Shown here: positions 16,979 to 25,623 of the stretch, piece after piece
How the letters are laid out: every line of letters begins with the position of its first letter
Numbering within the stretch: the stretch's first letter is position 1
Assembly (NCBI GenBank): GCA_964415065.1
Contig: CAYPYX010000005.1
Location: forward strand, 22,827 to 86,826
Length of the DNA stretch: 64,000 nucleotides
Direction: 5' to 3'
Origin: VMCP01 sp964415065
Lineage (GTDB): Bacteria > Bacteroidota > Bacteroidia > NS11-12g > UBA955
Program-made: the position numbers and the translations under genes
The notes under the pieces: model-generated
The model's database searches: none
The model's input: the letters and a program-made list of their open reading frames with translations, nothing else
Told to the model about the DNA's origin: nothing

Positions 16979-18122
16979 TCAGGATTTCATTCTTGATCTT
17001 TTCCGCCTTCTCCAATAATTCTTCTAAACTCGACGCCGTTACTGTTATATGTCCTAGCTTCCGATCGGGACGTGTTTCCGTTTTGCCATACATGTGAATA
17101 TATACATCGTTTCTTTGCTCCCATTCTACAGCATTCGCTAAAAAATATTTACCCGAAATTCCCTCAGGACCCACTACATTTATCATGGCACTGGGTTGTA
17201 ATAATTCTGTAGATCCCAATTCACGCCCTAACAATATTCGATTCAACTGCGCAAATTGGCTGGTAGCACAGCCTTCTATGGTATGATGTCCACTATTATG
17301 TGGCCTTGGAGCCATTTCATTAACCCAAATTTCTCCGTCGGCCGTTATAAATAATTCAACTGCAAAAAGTCCCGGAGATCCCAAGCTTTTTACGGCTTTC
17401 AAAGCAATTTCGCGAGATTGATTCTCTATCTCTTCAGATACCTGAGCCGGCGAATATAAAAATTCAACTAAATTGCTCTTGGGATTAAAGTACATCTCAA
17501 TCGAAGGGTACGTTACCATATTGCCCATTTGATCTACCGCCACAATCACCGCCAATTCCAATACATCAGCAACAAACTGTTCGAGCAAAACTTCGCCCTC
17601 AAACGGATAAAGTCCCGATTCCAGATCTGATTTCTGAACGATTTGCACTCCTTTTCCGTCGTAACCACCTGTGCGTGCCTTAACCACTACTTTGTCGCCC
17701 TTTAATTCGTTCAGAATTTCTTTCGGGGGATGGGATTTCGTGTTAACCAAAACAAATGGTGCTGTGGGAATACCATGATTTCGATAAAACAACTTCTGAA
17801 CGCCTTTATCTTGAATGGTTTTCAGTACCGATGGTTTGGGAATAATGATTTTCCCTTCTTTCTCTAATTCCACTAAAGTATCTACACCTATATGTTCAAT
17901 TTCCCAAGTAATAACATCTGAAACGGATGCCAATTTTCTTAAATCTACATCATTTTTTAAACTGCCAATCAACAAATCATCGGCAAATGGCTGGGCTGGA
18001 CAATCCTCAGAGCCTTCTAAAACGGTGTAATGAACTTCTGGACTATCCAACGATGCTGCTTGTAACAACATCATTCCCAATTGTCCGCCACCTATGATTC
18101 CGATGTTTTTTGGAGTTTGCAT
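16965..18122 (-). CDS. purK: 5-(carboxyamino)imidazole ribonucleotide synthase
   Basis: A 385-residue ATP-grasp enzyme that carboxylates AIR with bicarbonate and ATP in purine synthesis. The N-terminal GIIGGGQLGMMLLQAA nucleotide-fold signature, the ATP-grasp segments VVVKARTGGYDGKGV and VLLEQFV, and EMAPRPHNSGHHTIEGC with metal-binding and catalytic residues are all present. The ATG is 4 bases from a consensus promoter box and 39 bases from the start of the divergent CNNM gene. No purE is seen in the window. Confidence 0.96.
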   Translation of the reverse strand: MQTPKNIGIIGGGQLGMMLLQAASLDSPEVHYTVLEGSEDCPAQPFADDLLIGSLKNDVDLRKLASVSDVITWEIEHIGVDTLVELEKEGKIIIPKPSVLKTIQDKGVQKLFYRNHGIPTAPFVLVNTKSHPPKEILNELKGDKVVVKARTGGYDGKGVQIVQKSDLESGLYPFEGEVLLEQFVADVLELAVIVAVDQMGNMVTYPSIEMYFNPKSNLVEFLYSPAQVSEEIENQSREIALKAVKSLGSPGLFAVELFITADGEIWVNEMAPRPHNSGHHTIEGCATSQFAQLNRILLGRELGSTELLQPSAMINVVGPEGISGKYFLANAVEWEQRNDVYIHMYGKTETRPDRKLGHITVTASSLEELLEKAEKIKNEILIKPS

Positions 18123-18126
18123 AGTG

Positions 18127-18134
18127 CAAAATTA
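18127..18134 (-). promoter_or_regulatory. Promoter -7 element (TAATTTTG), 4 bases before the purK ATG
   Basis: An exact TAnnTTTG match in the 39-base gap between purK and the divergent CNNM gene. It predicts a leaderless purK mRNA. Confidence 0.55.
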
Positions 18135-18147
18135 AGATGTAATTTCG

Positions 18148-18155
18148 TATCTTCG
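18148..18155 (+). promoter_or_regulatory. Promoter -7-like element (TATCTTCG) for the CNNM/CorC gene
   Basis: One mismatch to TAnnTTTG, six bases before the ATG at 18162. It lies back to back with the purK box. It favours the 18162 start over an upstream extension into purK. Confidence 0.4.
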
Positions 18156-18161
18156 AATAAT

Positions 18162-19460
18162 ATGGCAGACCCCCTCTCGGTACCCCTATTGCAAATTGCA
18201 GTCCAATCACCCAACCTAAATAACTGGCTTACTGTTGTTTTATGCCTAATTACCATTGGTTTTTTTTCGGGAATGGAAATAGCATTTATTTCTGCAAACA
18301 AACTTAGAATTGAATTAAAAAGTAAAAAAGGCAGCTTGGGAGGTAAAGCATTAGCACGGTACATAAAAAAGCCCAACGAATTTATTAGCATAGTTTTAGT
18401 AGCAACAAATTTGGCCTTAGTTGTTTATGGAATTGCGATGGGCGATATCTTTAACTACTACTTAACCCAGTTTTTTGATAGTACTGTAATTGTTTTTTTA
18501 TTAACCACTATACTTTCTACCTTACTAGTGCTCATAACAGCGGAGTACATCCCTAAAACATTATTTAAACTTCAAGCTGATAGCCTGATTTTTGCATTCG
18601 CACCGGCATTTCGAGTAGCCCATGTTCTGTTGTGGCCTTTGATTTTATTGACCAAATTTCTTTCATCATTGGTATTGCGCGTATTTACAAAAACAGAAGT
18701 TACAGAAGAAACACCTGTTTTCTCTAAAGTAGATCTAGATAATTATATCAGTTCCATTGAAAATTCAAATACGTCAGATAATCAAGAAATCGACACCGAA
18801 GCTTTTCGGAATGCACTGGACTTTTCAGATGTCGTTGCAAAAGATTTGATGATTCCGAGAACCGAAATTATTGCTTTGGATGTAACTACGCCTTTAGAGG
18901 TTCTCAAACAAAAATTTATTGAAACTCAATTATCTCGAATTCTAATTTTTCGAAATTCAATTGAAAACATCATTGGATTTGTACATCACAGCGATCTATT
19001 TCATCATCCCGAAAAAATATCCAGTATTTTGCATCCCGTTATCCTGGTTAGCGAAACCTTAGAAGCCCACGATTTATTACGTCGATTCATACAGGAACGC
19101 AAAAGTTTGGCCGTAGTGGTCGATGAATTTGGAGGCACCGCAGGTATTGCTACCATTGAAGATGTTATCGAAGAGATTTTTGGTGAAATTAAAGATGAAT
19201 TCGATACCGAAGATGCTAATGAAGTTGTACTAGGTGAAAATCACTATCGCTTCTCATCTCGATTGGAAATTGACTATCTAAATGAAAAATACGGTTTGCA
19301 TTTAACCGAAGGTGATTACAACACCCTTGGAGGTTTTATTATTTACTTCGCCGAACGAATTCCTTCTACGGGGGATGTTGTTCGCCATGAAAATTTGGAA
19401 TTTACCATTCGTAAAATGAAGGGTGCAAAAATTGAAGAAGTAGAAATGAAAGTGTATTAA
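18162..19460 (+). CDS. CNNM/CorC-family membrane protein (GldE-like, DUF21 + CBS pair + transporter-associated domain)
   Basis: A 432-residue protein. A DUF21/CNNM membrane domain (about four segments, residues 20-180, with SGMEIAFISANKLRIE and ITAEYIPKT) is followed by two CBS domains (VAKDLMIPRTEI; VVVDEFGGTAGIATIEDVIEEIFGEI) and a C-terminal CorC_HlyC domain (YNTLGGFIIYFAERIPSTGD). Such proteins are linked to magnesium or cobalt efflux; in Bacteroidota the gliding protein GldE belongs to the same family, so GldE is possible but not distinguishable here. The frame is open back to 18081, but 18162 is preferred because upstream codons overlap purK and its promoter. Confidence 0.87.
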   Translation: MADPLSVPLLQIAVQSPNLNNWLTVVLCLITIGFFSGMEIAFISANKLRIELKSKKGSLGGKALARYIKKPNEFISIVLVATNLALVVYGIAMGDIFNYYLTQFFDSTVIVFLLTTILSTLLVLITAEYIPKTLFKLQADSLIFAFAPAFRVAHVLLWPLILLTKFLSSLVLRVFTKTEVTEETPVFSKVDLDNYISSIENSNTSDNQEIDTEAFRNALDFSDVVAKDLMIPRTEIIALDVTTPLEVLKQKFIETQLSRILIFRNSIENIIGFVHHSDLFHHPEKISSILHPVILVSETLEAHDLLRRFIQERKSLAVVVDEFGGTAGIATIEDVIEEIFGEIKDEFDTEDANEVVLGENHYRFSSRLEIDYLNEKYGLHLTEGDYNTLGGFIIYFAERIPSTGDVVRHENLEFTIRKMKGAKIEEVEMKVY

Positions 19461-19475
19461 TACATCAAATCGAGA

Positions 19476-20363
19476 TTAATCTACTTTATACGAATCTATG
19501 GTGTAAGCTCCAATTACACCAAATACACTTCCTAAATTCCCTTGAACCCGCGTAGGTGTTTGAATGATTGAACTCTGTTGCCATAAATGAGCATTTCTCG
19601 AGTTATAATAACTAAACAAGTCTTCACAGATATTCTCAATAAAGATGGTTGTGGATAGTATTAACTCATTTCCTTTCAAATTTGGAACTCGCTCGTATAC
19701 TACAAAATCGCTCTTCAAACCGTTAAATGTTTCATCAGAAAATAAAATTTCCTTGGTGGCATAACTGTTGTAAATGTTTCGCACAAAAGGGAGTTCATCG
19801 CCTGCAATGGAAATGTGTTCAACAAAATCCATACTATCTCCATTATCTAAATAGCGTCTTCGATTTTGCTTCAAATAAATACGATAAAAGTTATCGGTGT
19901 AGGCACTGTCCTTGAAGGTAATACGATATGCTCGAGTAGGTCCCACAAAACCTATAGTAGTATTATACTTCACCACTTTTTGTATTTTAAGAGAATTTGG
20001 AACCTTAATTCGCTTGGAAATTTTTCCAGAAGCCACCGTAATATCCACCAAAACGCTATCGTTAAAATTCACTTCACAGTTTGCCTTGTATTTGCCCGAA
20101 TTTCTACCCAAAAGAGACCAACGTTTGCCTTTGTTCGAATTAAATAACTCAACCACGGCATCGTCAATAAACTGTGTCGGTTCCGTTATTCCACTCACTC
20201 TACCTACTTGAACTGAAGCCATGCTATCCGGACAAATAAAGGCATGTACAAATAAGGCTTGTATTTTGGGGATGTTATCCCCACCATCTATTTTCCGCAC
20301 ACACGAAGTATTGCATAACATCACTCCAAAAATCATCCATATCGTTTTAAAAAGGGTACTCAT
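19476..20363 (-). CDS. DUF4249-family lipoprotein, TonB-receptor partner
   Basis: A protein of about 295 residues, recognisable as DUF4249 by VHAFICPDSMASVQVGRVSGI, the DDAVVELFNSNKGKRWSL strand and a late NLKGNELILSTTIF block. A hydrophobic leader, MSTLFKTIWMIFGVMLCNTSC, with a final cysteine suggests a lipoprotein. DUF4249 genes almost always follow a TonB-dependent receptor and are presumed surface or periplasmic accessory lipoproteins; function is unproven. The frame remains open to an ATG at 20456, only 5 bases after the receptor stop. The 20363 ATG is preferred for its signal peptide. The stretch between holds a 21-bp tandem repeat that supplies further in-frame ATGs. Confidence 0.72.
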   Translation of the reverse strand: MSTLFKTIWMIFGVMLCNTSCVRKIDGGDNIPKIQALFVHAFICPDSMASVQVGRVSGITEPTQFIDDAVVELFNSNKGKRWSLLGRNSGKYKANCEVNFNDSVLVDITVASGKISKRIKVPNSLKIQKVVKYNTTIGFVGPTRAYRITFKDSAYTDNFYRIYLKQNRRRYLDNGDSMDFVEHISIAGDELPFVRNIYNSYATKEILFSDETFNGLKSDFVVYERVPNLKGNELILSTTIFIENICEDLFSYYNSRNAHLWQQSSIIQTPTRVQGNLGSVFGVIGAYTIDSYKVD

Positions 20364-20424
20364 CTCCCAAAATCGAACTCTCATCTCTCGAAATCGACCT
20401 CTCATCCCCCGCGAAAGAGAAAAA
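20361..20424. repeat. 21-bp tandem repeat carrying start codons of the DUF4249 gene
   Basis: Three imperfect copies, with CAT (minus-strand ATG) at 20361-20363, 20382-20384 and 20403-20405, exactly 21 bases apart. Translated on the minus strand the copies read GMRGRFR, EMRVRFW and EMSTLFK. Confidence 0.7.
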
Positions 20425-20461
20425 TACAGGACTCGATATAATGATATCAATTTCATACTAT

Positions 20462-23221
20462 TTACAAATCAATATGGTAACTTACAAACGGTAAAATTGG
20501 GAGTAAGCTAACCTGAAATTGCGCTCTATTGCCTTTTTCATCCAAACCAATGTTGATATAAAATGGATTCATCCGGTTGTACATATTATACACTCCGAAA
20601 GTCCAACTTTGATTAAACTTTACACTTTTTTTCACATATCTAAATGAAATATCTAAACGATGATTATCGCGACTCCTTGCGTTGTTTCGATCTTTATAAA
20701 TTAAGATGTCTCGGGCTGGATCTGTGCTGGTAGGAGAAGGAAAAACACCCACTGGAATCGTATAAGCGAAGCCCGAGTTATAGACCCAACTTCCGCTTAC
20801 GTTCCATCTAGGATTTATTCGATAATTTGCAACTAAGTATACATTGTGTCTTCGATCATATCGGGAGGGAAATGCAATTCCGTTATTTATCTCTGCAAAT
20901 ATTCGATCACTTTTCATCCATGTATAAGATATCCAACCTGTAAGACTACCTTTAGTTTTTTCAAACTGAGTTTCAATTCCTTTTGCTACGCCTTTGCCTG
21001 CGGTAACAGAACTCTCCCAATTTCGGTTGGAAGTAACATAAACAGCATCGTTATTATACTCAAGAATATTATCAAATTCGCGATAAAATGCTTCCGTATT
21101 CCATTGATAATTCTTACTTAATTTCACGGAAGTACCAATAGAACCTTGTGTAGCCTTTGCCGGTTTAAACAACGTTGTAGAAGGCACCCAAAGGTCCGAT
21201 GGTAAACCCATTGTTATGTTGTTCAACTGGTGGAAAAACTGTCGATTTACACTACCTGCAAATTTCATCCAAACTCCTTCACTCATTTTGAACCGAGCGT
21301 TGAATCGAGGCTCTGGAAGTACGTAGTATTGACCCTTGCCTAATCCGTAGTATACATTTCTAATTCCAAGTTCAAAGAAACCCCATTTTCCTCCCACATA
21401 ATTCAAGGAAGCATACGAATAAATTTCAGGGGTGTTTTGTGCATCGTCTTGAAATACGAATTCGGTCTTAACACTATCTAATTCATTTAGAAGTTTTCTG
21501 CGATTGGGTTGAAATTGATGATAAATAAAACCTGCTCCTAATCGCATTTTCCAACCTTGTGATATGCTCTTTTCATAGTGAAGCGAAGTTTCAATGTCGT
21601 GTAAACCATTAGATAGCTCATAGTTGGAGCGTTCAACCGATTCTGTTTCCGACTCATCAAAAATGGTACTTGAAAACAAACGATTGTTCGCATATTTATA
21701 CGTTGTATAATATGCTTTGAAATAGATGTTTGACGTAGGACTACTCATATAATCCCATCGAAAACTCAATAAATCATTGCCCCATCTCGATGCATCTACA
21801 GAACGCTGTATCAAACGATTTGGTGTTTTATCAATTACACTTCGTTGAACCAAACCAGCATAATCTTGTCCCGAATACCCCGATAAAACAATTCTACTTT
21901 TCGGATTAAAGCGATGATTGATCTTAAAATTAATATCCCAGAAATTATATCGATTGATGAGATCACCATCCGAAAAATTTGCCACTTTATTGATAGGATC
22001 TACCAGATAATCAAAAAAACTACGGCGTCCAGAAATAACAAAAGTGGTTCTTTTACTAAACAAGGGGCCAGAAGCTAAAAATCGACTGGATAAAATACCC
22101 ACATCCAAACTAGCATTGATTTTATTTGAATTTCCATCGATAGAATGTACTTCAACCACACTGCTTAATCTACCACCGTGTTCTGCTGGAAAGGAACCGC
22201 GATAAAATTGTGCGTTTTTTATAATATCGGCATTGAAAATACCGAATACACCATACATGTGATAAGCATTATACAAAGGAACATCATCCAGTAAAACTAA
22301 ATTTTGATCGGAAGCGCCACCGCGAACATACATACCAAAAACTCCTTCGCTTCCTGAAACAACCCCTGGATTCATGCTGAAAACACGCATAACATCCGGC
22401 TCTCCCAATAAGTGAGGAATATTTTTCAATTGGCTGCCATTAATAGACATTTCATCGGTCTTGCCAAATTCCGCAGCAGGCAAATTTCTATCTTTTTGAA
22501 CCTGCACTATTGCCGGTTGAATTTGTTCTATTTCTGGCTTTAATTGAATATCGAGAAAATACGTTTTGCCTGGTGTGATGGAAATCAACGTGTCAAGTTG
22601 GGTTAAATATCCTGGATAATTAATGGAATAAATACATGTTTTTGAATGCGGAATCCGAAGTTGGAATATACCTTGTGAGTTGCTATATACCACTTTTGAT
22701 GAACCAATAACCGCCACAGTGGCATTTACAATTCGCTCACCACTCATTTGATTACTGATTCTACCACTAATAACAACCTCTTTAGAATACAGTTCCCACG
22801 GTTTTAAAATTACAGAATTACCCATTAATTCAAAATCCAAACCATTCTGATGAAAGAAATCTTTTAAAATGGTTTCCACCAAAATATTCCTATAGTTTAA
22901 CCTATACAAGCGTTTGGAAGGAATAAGAGCCGTATTATATTGAAATTTTAAACCAGTTTTTCGTTCCAACAAAATCAACACCACTTCAAATTCCATTCCT
23001 TCATAGATAAAATCGATGCGTTGTTTTAACACAGAAGGTTGTTCAGGATCTGGCTTTGGGGCGATGGATAAACGGGTATAATCCCCGTAATTACAATAAT
23101 CACCGATAATGTCTCGATCTAAATGAGTGAATAGCTTTCCAAATTCCATAGAAAAGGCAGATGCTGGTAAAAAACCGAGCACCCAAACCAAATATTTGAA
23201 TGGGGAAAACTTACTCAACAA
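20462..23221 (-). CDS. TonB-dependent outer-membrane receptor with STN and carboxypeptidase-like domains
   Basis: A 919-residue receptor. Domain order: signal region (VWVLGFLPASAFS), an STN secretin/TonB N-terminal domain (about residues 65-140, FEVVLILLERKTGLKFQYN), a carboxypeptidase-like beta-sandwich (ISGRISNQMSGERIVNATVAV), a plug (GVVSGSEGVFGMYVRGGASDQNLVLLDDVPLYNAYHMYGVF), and a 22-strand barrel to the C-terminus. An STN domain usually means regulation through a sigma/anti-sigma pair, but no FecI/FecR genes are adjacent. The first codon is TTG; the next ATG would remove the signal peptide. It is followed by the DUF4249 gene. The substrate is not predictable. Confidence 0.9.
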   Translation of the reverse strand: MLSKFSPFKYLVWVLGFLPASAFSMEFGKLFTHLDRDIIGDYCNYGDYTRLSIAPKPDPEQPSVLKQRIDFIYEGMEFEVVLILLERKTGLKFQYNTALIPSKRLYRLNYRNILVETILKDFFHQNGLDFELMGNSVILKPWELYSKEVVISGRISNQMSGERIVNATVAVIGSSKVVYSNSQGIFQLRIPHSKTCIYSINYPGYLTQLDTLISITPGKTYFLDIQLKPEIEQIQPAIVQVQKDRNLPAAEFGKTDEMSINGSQLKNIPHLLGEPDVMRVFSMNPGVVSGSEGVFGMYVRGGASDQNLVLLDDVPLYNAYHMYGVFGIFNADIIKNAQFYRGSFPAEHGGRLSSVVEVHSIDGNSNKINASLDVGILSSRFLASGPLFSKRTTFVISGRRSFFDYLVDPINKVANFSDGDLINRYNFWDINFKINHRFNPKSRIVLSGYSGQDYAGLVQRSVIDKTPNRLIQRSVDASRWGNDLLSFRWDYMSSPTSNIYFKAYYTTYKYANNRLFSSTIFDESETESVERSNYELSNGLHDIETSLHYEKSISQGWKMRLGAGFIYHQFQPNRRKLLNELDSVKTEFVFQDDAQNTPEIYSYASLNYVGGKWGFFELGIRNVYYGLGKGQYYVLPEPRFNARFKMSEGVWMKFAGSVNRQFFHQLNNITMGLPSDLWVPSTTLFKPAKATQGSIGTSVKLSKNYQWNTEAFYREFDNILEYNNDAVYVTSNRNWESSVTAGKGVAKGIETQFEKTKGSLTGWISYTWMKSDRIFAEINNGIAFPSRYDRRHNVYLVANYRINPRWNVSGSWVYNSGFAYTIPVGVFPSPTSTDPARDILIYKDRNNARSRDNHRLDISFRYVKKSVKFNQSWTFGVYNMYNRMNPFYINIGLDEKGNRAQFQVSLLPILPFVSYHIDL

Positions 23222-23279
23222 ACTAATATCCTTTTAATTGCACTACAAAACGGGAATATAATCAATTCTATTGGGATTA

Positions 23280-24083
23280 TTACTTCGCCGAATTCTTATC
23301 AGCGTAATCAAAAGCCTTTTTTAAAATCTCCGAAGTACGAGCAACCGGATCTTTTCTAATCGTATTTTCTTGTTTTTCAATTTCTTGAAATAAAGCAACA
23401 GTTGCTTTTTCAGTAACATACTTATTCAAATCGGGTTGAATATCTGCACTCAAACCCAATAACTTTTTGTTTTTATTAATTTGGGTTACTACAGGTGTCC
23501 AACTCTTTGATACTGCTACTTCGTCTAAAGCCTTTTTTACTTCGGGTAAAAATAATTCCTGAAGTTGACTTTCAGATGTACTCTTCAAATAGGCCGTTGC
23601 AGCTCCTTGCCCTCCTGTTAATATTTTCATTGCATCCGCAAAACTCATTTCAGTAATGGCTTTCTTAAACACAGGAACCGCCAAAGCCATTGACTTTTCA
23701 GCTCCTTTGTTCATTGCCACAATTACATTATCTAAGTCTTTTCCAATCAACGTGTTCAACATTACGTTGTTTCGGATTTTTTGTTCCACATTTTGTACCT
23801 CTGGTGGCAATAATATTTTTAATGCTGCATTATTCAAAAATGCGCCATTTTGACCTAATACACCTGTTCCCTTCATTACCCCATCAACCAATGCTTCTTT
23901 TAATCCACCAGCCGCCTCATCAGAAGTTAACTTCGGAATTGCAGGTTTTGAAGCAATTTGCACTTGTTGATTTACCGCTTCTTGAGCTACATTCATGGCT
24001 TGTTGCTTTACTGCATCGCATCCAATCAATGTAATTAATCCAATTCCAGCAAAAGTTAAAAATGGAGATATTTTCATTTTCAT
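23280..24083 (-). CDS. DUF4197-family lipoprotein
   Basis: A 267-residue lipoprotein. The ATG at 24083 starts MKMKISPFLTFAGIGLITLIGC, a textbook lipoprotein signal. The frame is open to a TTG at 24107, but that codon lies in a promoter-like TATATTTG box. The body is alpha-helical with the DUF4197 pattern: EAAGGLKEALVDGVMKG, GAFLNNAALKILLPPEVQNVEQKIR, then AEKSMALAVPVFKKAITEMSFADAMKILTGGQGAATAYLK split over several helices, and YVTEKATVALFQEIEKQE. Members occur in Bacteroidota and Proteobacteria; function is unknown. It stands alone, 58 bases upstream of the TonB receptor start and on the same strand. Confidence 0.83.
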   Translation of the reverse strand: MKMKISPFLTFAGIGLITLIGCDAVKQQAMNVAQEAVNQQVQIASKPAIPKLTSDEAAGGLKEALVDGVMKGTGVLGQNGAFLNNAALKILLPPEVQNVEQKIRNNVMLNTLIGKDLDNVIVAMNKGAEKSMALAVPVFKKAITEMSFADAMKILTGGQGAATAYLKSTSESQLQELFLPEVKKALDEVAVSKSWTPVVTQINKNKKLLGLSADIQPDLNKYVTEKATVALFQEIEKQENTIRKDPVARTSEILKKAFDYADKNSAK

Positions 24084-24104
24084 GTTTTTAAAATTAAAGT
24101 TGCC

Positions 24105-24112
24105 CAAATATA
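24105..24112 (-). promoter_or_regulatory. Promoter -7 element (TATATTTG) for the DUF4197 gene
   Basis: An exact TAnnTTTG match, 21 bases before the preferred ATG at 24083. It overlaps the TTG at 24107, arguing against that codon as the start. Confidence 0.5.
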
Positions 24113-24206
24113 CACACGGAAAAACGCTTTTTACCGTCTATTCAGTCAAAAAAAACCATGCATTCATCGTATTTTCGTAGATAATATTGTTCATTTTATC
24201 CAATTC

Positions 24207-24902
24207 ATGAAAGCAAATAATTCATCCTCCAATCAAACTGGATTTCCTGTTGCCGAATTAAGACAACTTCTTAAAGAACATGCACAACCCGAAAAAAAAG
24301 AGGGGATGCAGGCTTACATGAAAAATCTTTTTCCGTACATAGGTGTAACAGCCACTGCACGAAAAGAGGTATTCAAATTATTTTTATCGTTTTGGCATCC
24401 CCAAAATAAAGAAGAATTGAAACAATGGGTAGCCGTTTTATGGAACGAGCCAGAACGCGAATTTCAATACGTGGCTATGGAGTTTATTTCCAAATATATC
24501 AAATGGTTAGACAATTCAGATATTCCTTTTTTAAAAGAACTCATCCTTCAAAAAAGTTGGTGGGATACAGTTGATATGTTGGCAGGGAGTTATTTGGGCA
24601 ATATTTTATTGAAACACATGCATGCCCTTCCCCAATTAATGGAAGAATTTACAGCAGATTCCAACATGTGGGTAAATCGAAGTGCGATTATTTGTCAACT
24701 AAAATTTAAAGATAAAACGAACACCGAATGGTTAGAATTCTCCATACTTCCACACATGGATTCTAAAGAATTTTTTCATCAAAAAGCCATAGGTTGGGCA
24801 TTGCGCCAATATGCTAAGAGCAACCCCCATTGGGTCATCGAATTTGTAAATAAATATCCTTTGAAACCCTTATCTAAAAGGGAAGCTTTAAAACATTTCT
24901 GA
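24207..24902 (+). CDS. AlkD-like DNA alkylation repair enzyme (HEAT-repeat glycosylase)
   Basis: A 231-residue, all-helical protein of the AlkC/AlkD family, which excises N3- and N7-alkylated purines. HEAT-like repeats run through the length. The catalytic region LQKSWWDTVDMLAGSYLG contains the conserved Trp and Asp (AlkD Trp109/Asp113 equivalents), and IGWALRQYAKSNPHWV holds the second conserved Trp. It is a single-gene unit between divergent and convergent neighbours (the DUF4197 gene and pyrE). The start is the first ATG of the frame; there is no strong promoter box near it. Biochemical specificity is inferred from the family. Confidence 0.88.
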   Translation: MKANNSSSNQTGFPVAELRQLLKEHAQPEKKEGMQAYMKNLFPYIGVTATARKEVFKLFLSFWHPQNKEELKQWVAVLWNEPEREFQYVAMEFISKYIKWLDNSDIPFLKELILQKSWWDTVDMLAGSYLGNILLKHMHALPQLMEEFTADSNMWVNRSAIICQLKFKDKTNTEWLEFSILPHMDSKEFFHQKAIGWALRQYAKSNPHWVIEFVNKYPLKPLSKREALKHF

Positions 24903-24975
24903 CAATCAAGTGCCTGCAGAAAACTAACAGAGTTTCTATACAAATTTACCCTGCGTTTTTCTTTCGGGATAGTAC

Positions 24976-25623
24976 TTAATTCGTATCAAATGATTCTCCC
25001 CAAGCCTGAGGATTAGCTGCAAATTGCTGAACACTGGCTAAATCTTCGGTGGCAATATACCCTTCCTGGGCTGCAACCTCTGAAAGAACTTCAAAATTTG
25101 AGATCGTGTAAACAGGTATACCTTCTTCTGCAAACTTTTTCTGAGCATCTGCAAAACCATAGGTAAATAAAGCAATTAGACCAACTACTTCTCCACCTGC
25201 ATTACGAACACCTTCTACCGCTTGCAAAGAACTTTTTCCAGTTGAAATCAGATCTTCAACCAACACCACTTTATCACCTGGTGCAAGATAGCCTTCCACC
25301 TGATTTTTTAGTCCGTGTTTCTTTGGTTCAGGTCGAACATAACAATACGACATCCCCAATCGATCTGCTGCCAGAACGCCATGAGCAATACCCGCAGTGG
25401 CAATTCCTGCTATCCGATCAACTCCCGGAAATTGGTTCTTAATCATCTCTGCTAACGAGTCAGCAACGAAGTTTCTAACCTCGGGATACGATAATACCGT
25501 ACGGTTATCGCAGTAAATGGGTGACTTAATTCCTGATGTCCAGGTAAATGGCTCTCTGGGAGATAATTTAACAGCCTTTATTTCCAAGAGAAATTTTGCT
25601 AATTTTGCACTTTGATGTGACAT
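24976..25623 (-). CDS. pyrE: Orotate phosphoribosyltransferase
   Basis: A 215-residue pyrimidine-synthesis enzyme that joins orotate and PRPP to form OMP. The N-terminal LLEIKAVKLSPREPFTWTSGIKSPIYCDNR block and the PRPP loop VVLVEDLISTGKSS (about residues 118-131) are diagnostic, and the length is normal. The start codon CAT (25621-25623) overlaps by two bases the ATG of the divergent NUDIX gene, in a shared CATG. Its promoter-like box TAAGTTTG lies inside the NUDIX coding sequence, 7 bases upstream of the ATG, implying almost no leader. Confidence 0.95.
   Translation of the reverse strand: MSHQSAKLAKFLLEIKAVKLSPREPFTWTSGIKSPIYCDNRTVLSYPEVRNFVADSLAEMIKNQFPGVDRIAGIATAGIAHGVLAADRLGMSYCYVRPEPKKHGLKNQVEGYLAPGDKVVLVEDLISTGKSSLQAVEGVRNAGGEVVGLIALFTYGFADAQKKFAEEGIPVYTISNFEVLSEVAAQEGYIATEDLASVQQFAANPQAWGESFDTN
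25600..25607 (+). promoter_or_regulatory. Promoter -7 element (TAATTTTG) for the NUDIX gene, inside pyrE
   Basis: An exact TAnnTTTG match 14 bases before the NUDIX ATG and within the pyrE coding sequence, because the two start codons overlap. Confidence 0.5.

Noticed and set aside
18081..18161. N-terminal extension of the CNNM/CorC gene
   Set aside because: It would overlap purK and its promoter; the 18162 ATG fits a promoter box and the family start.
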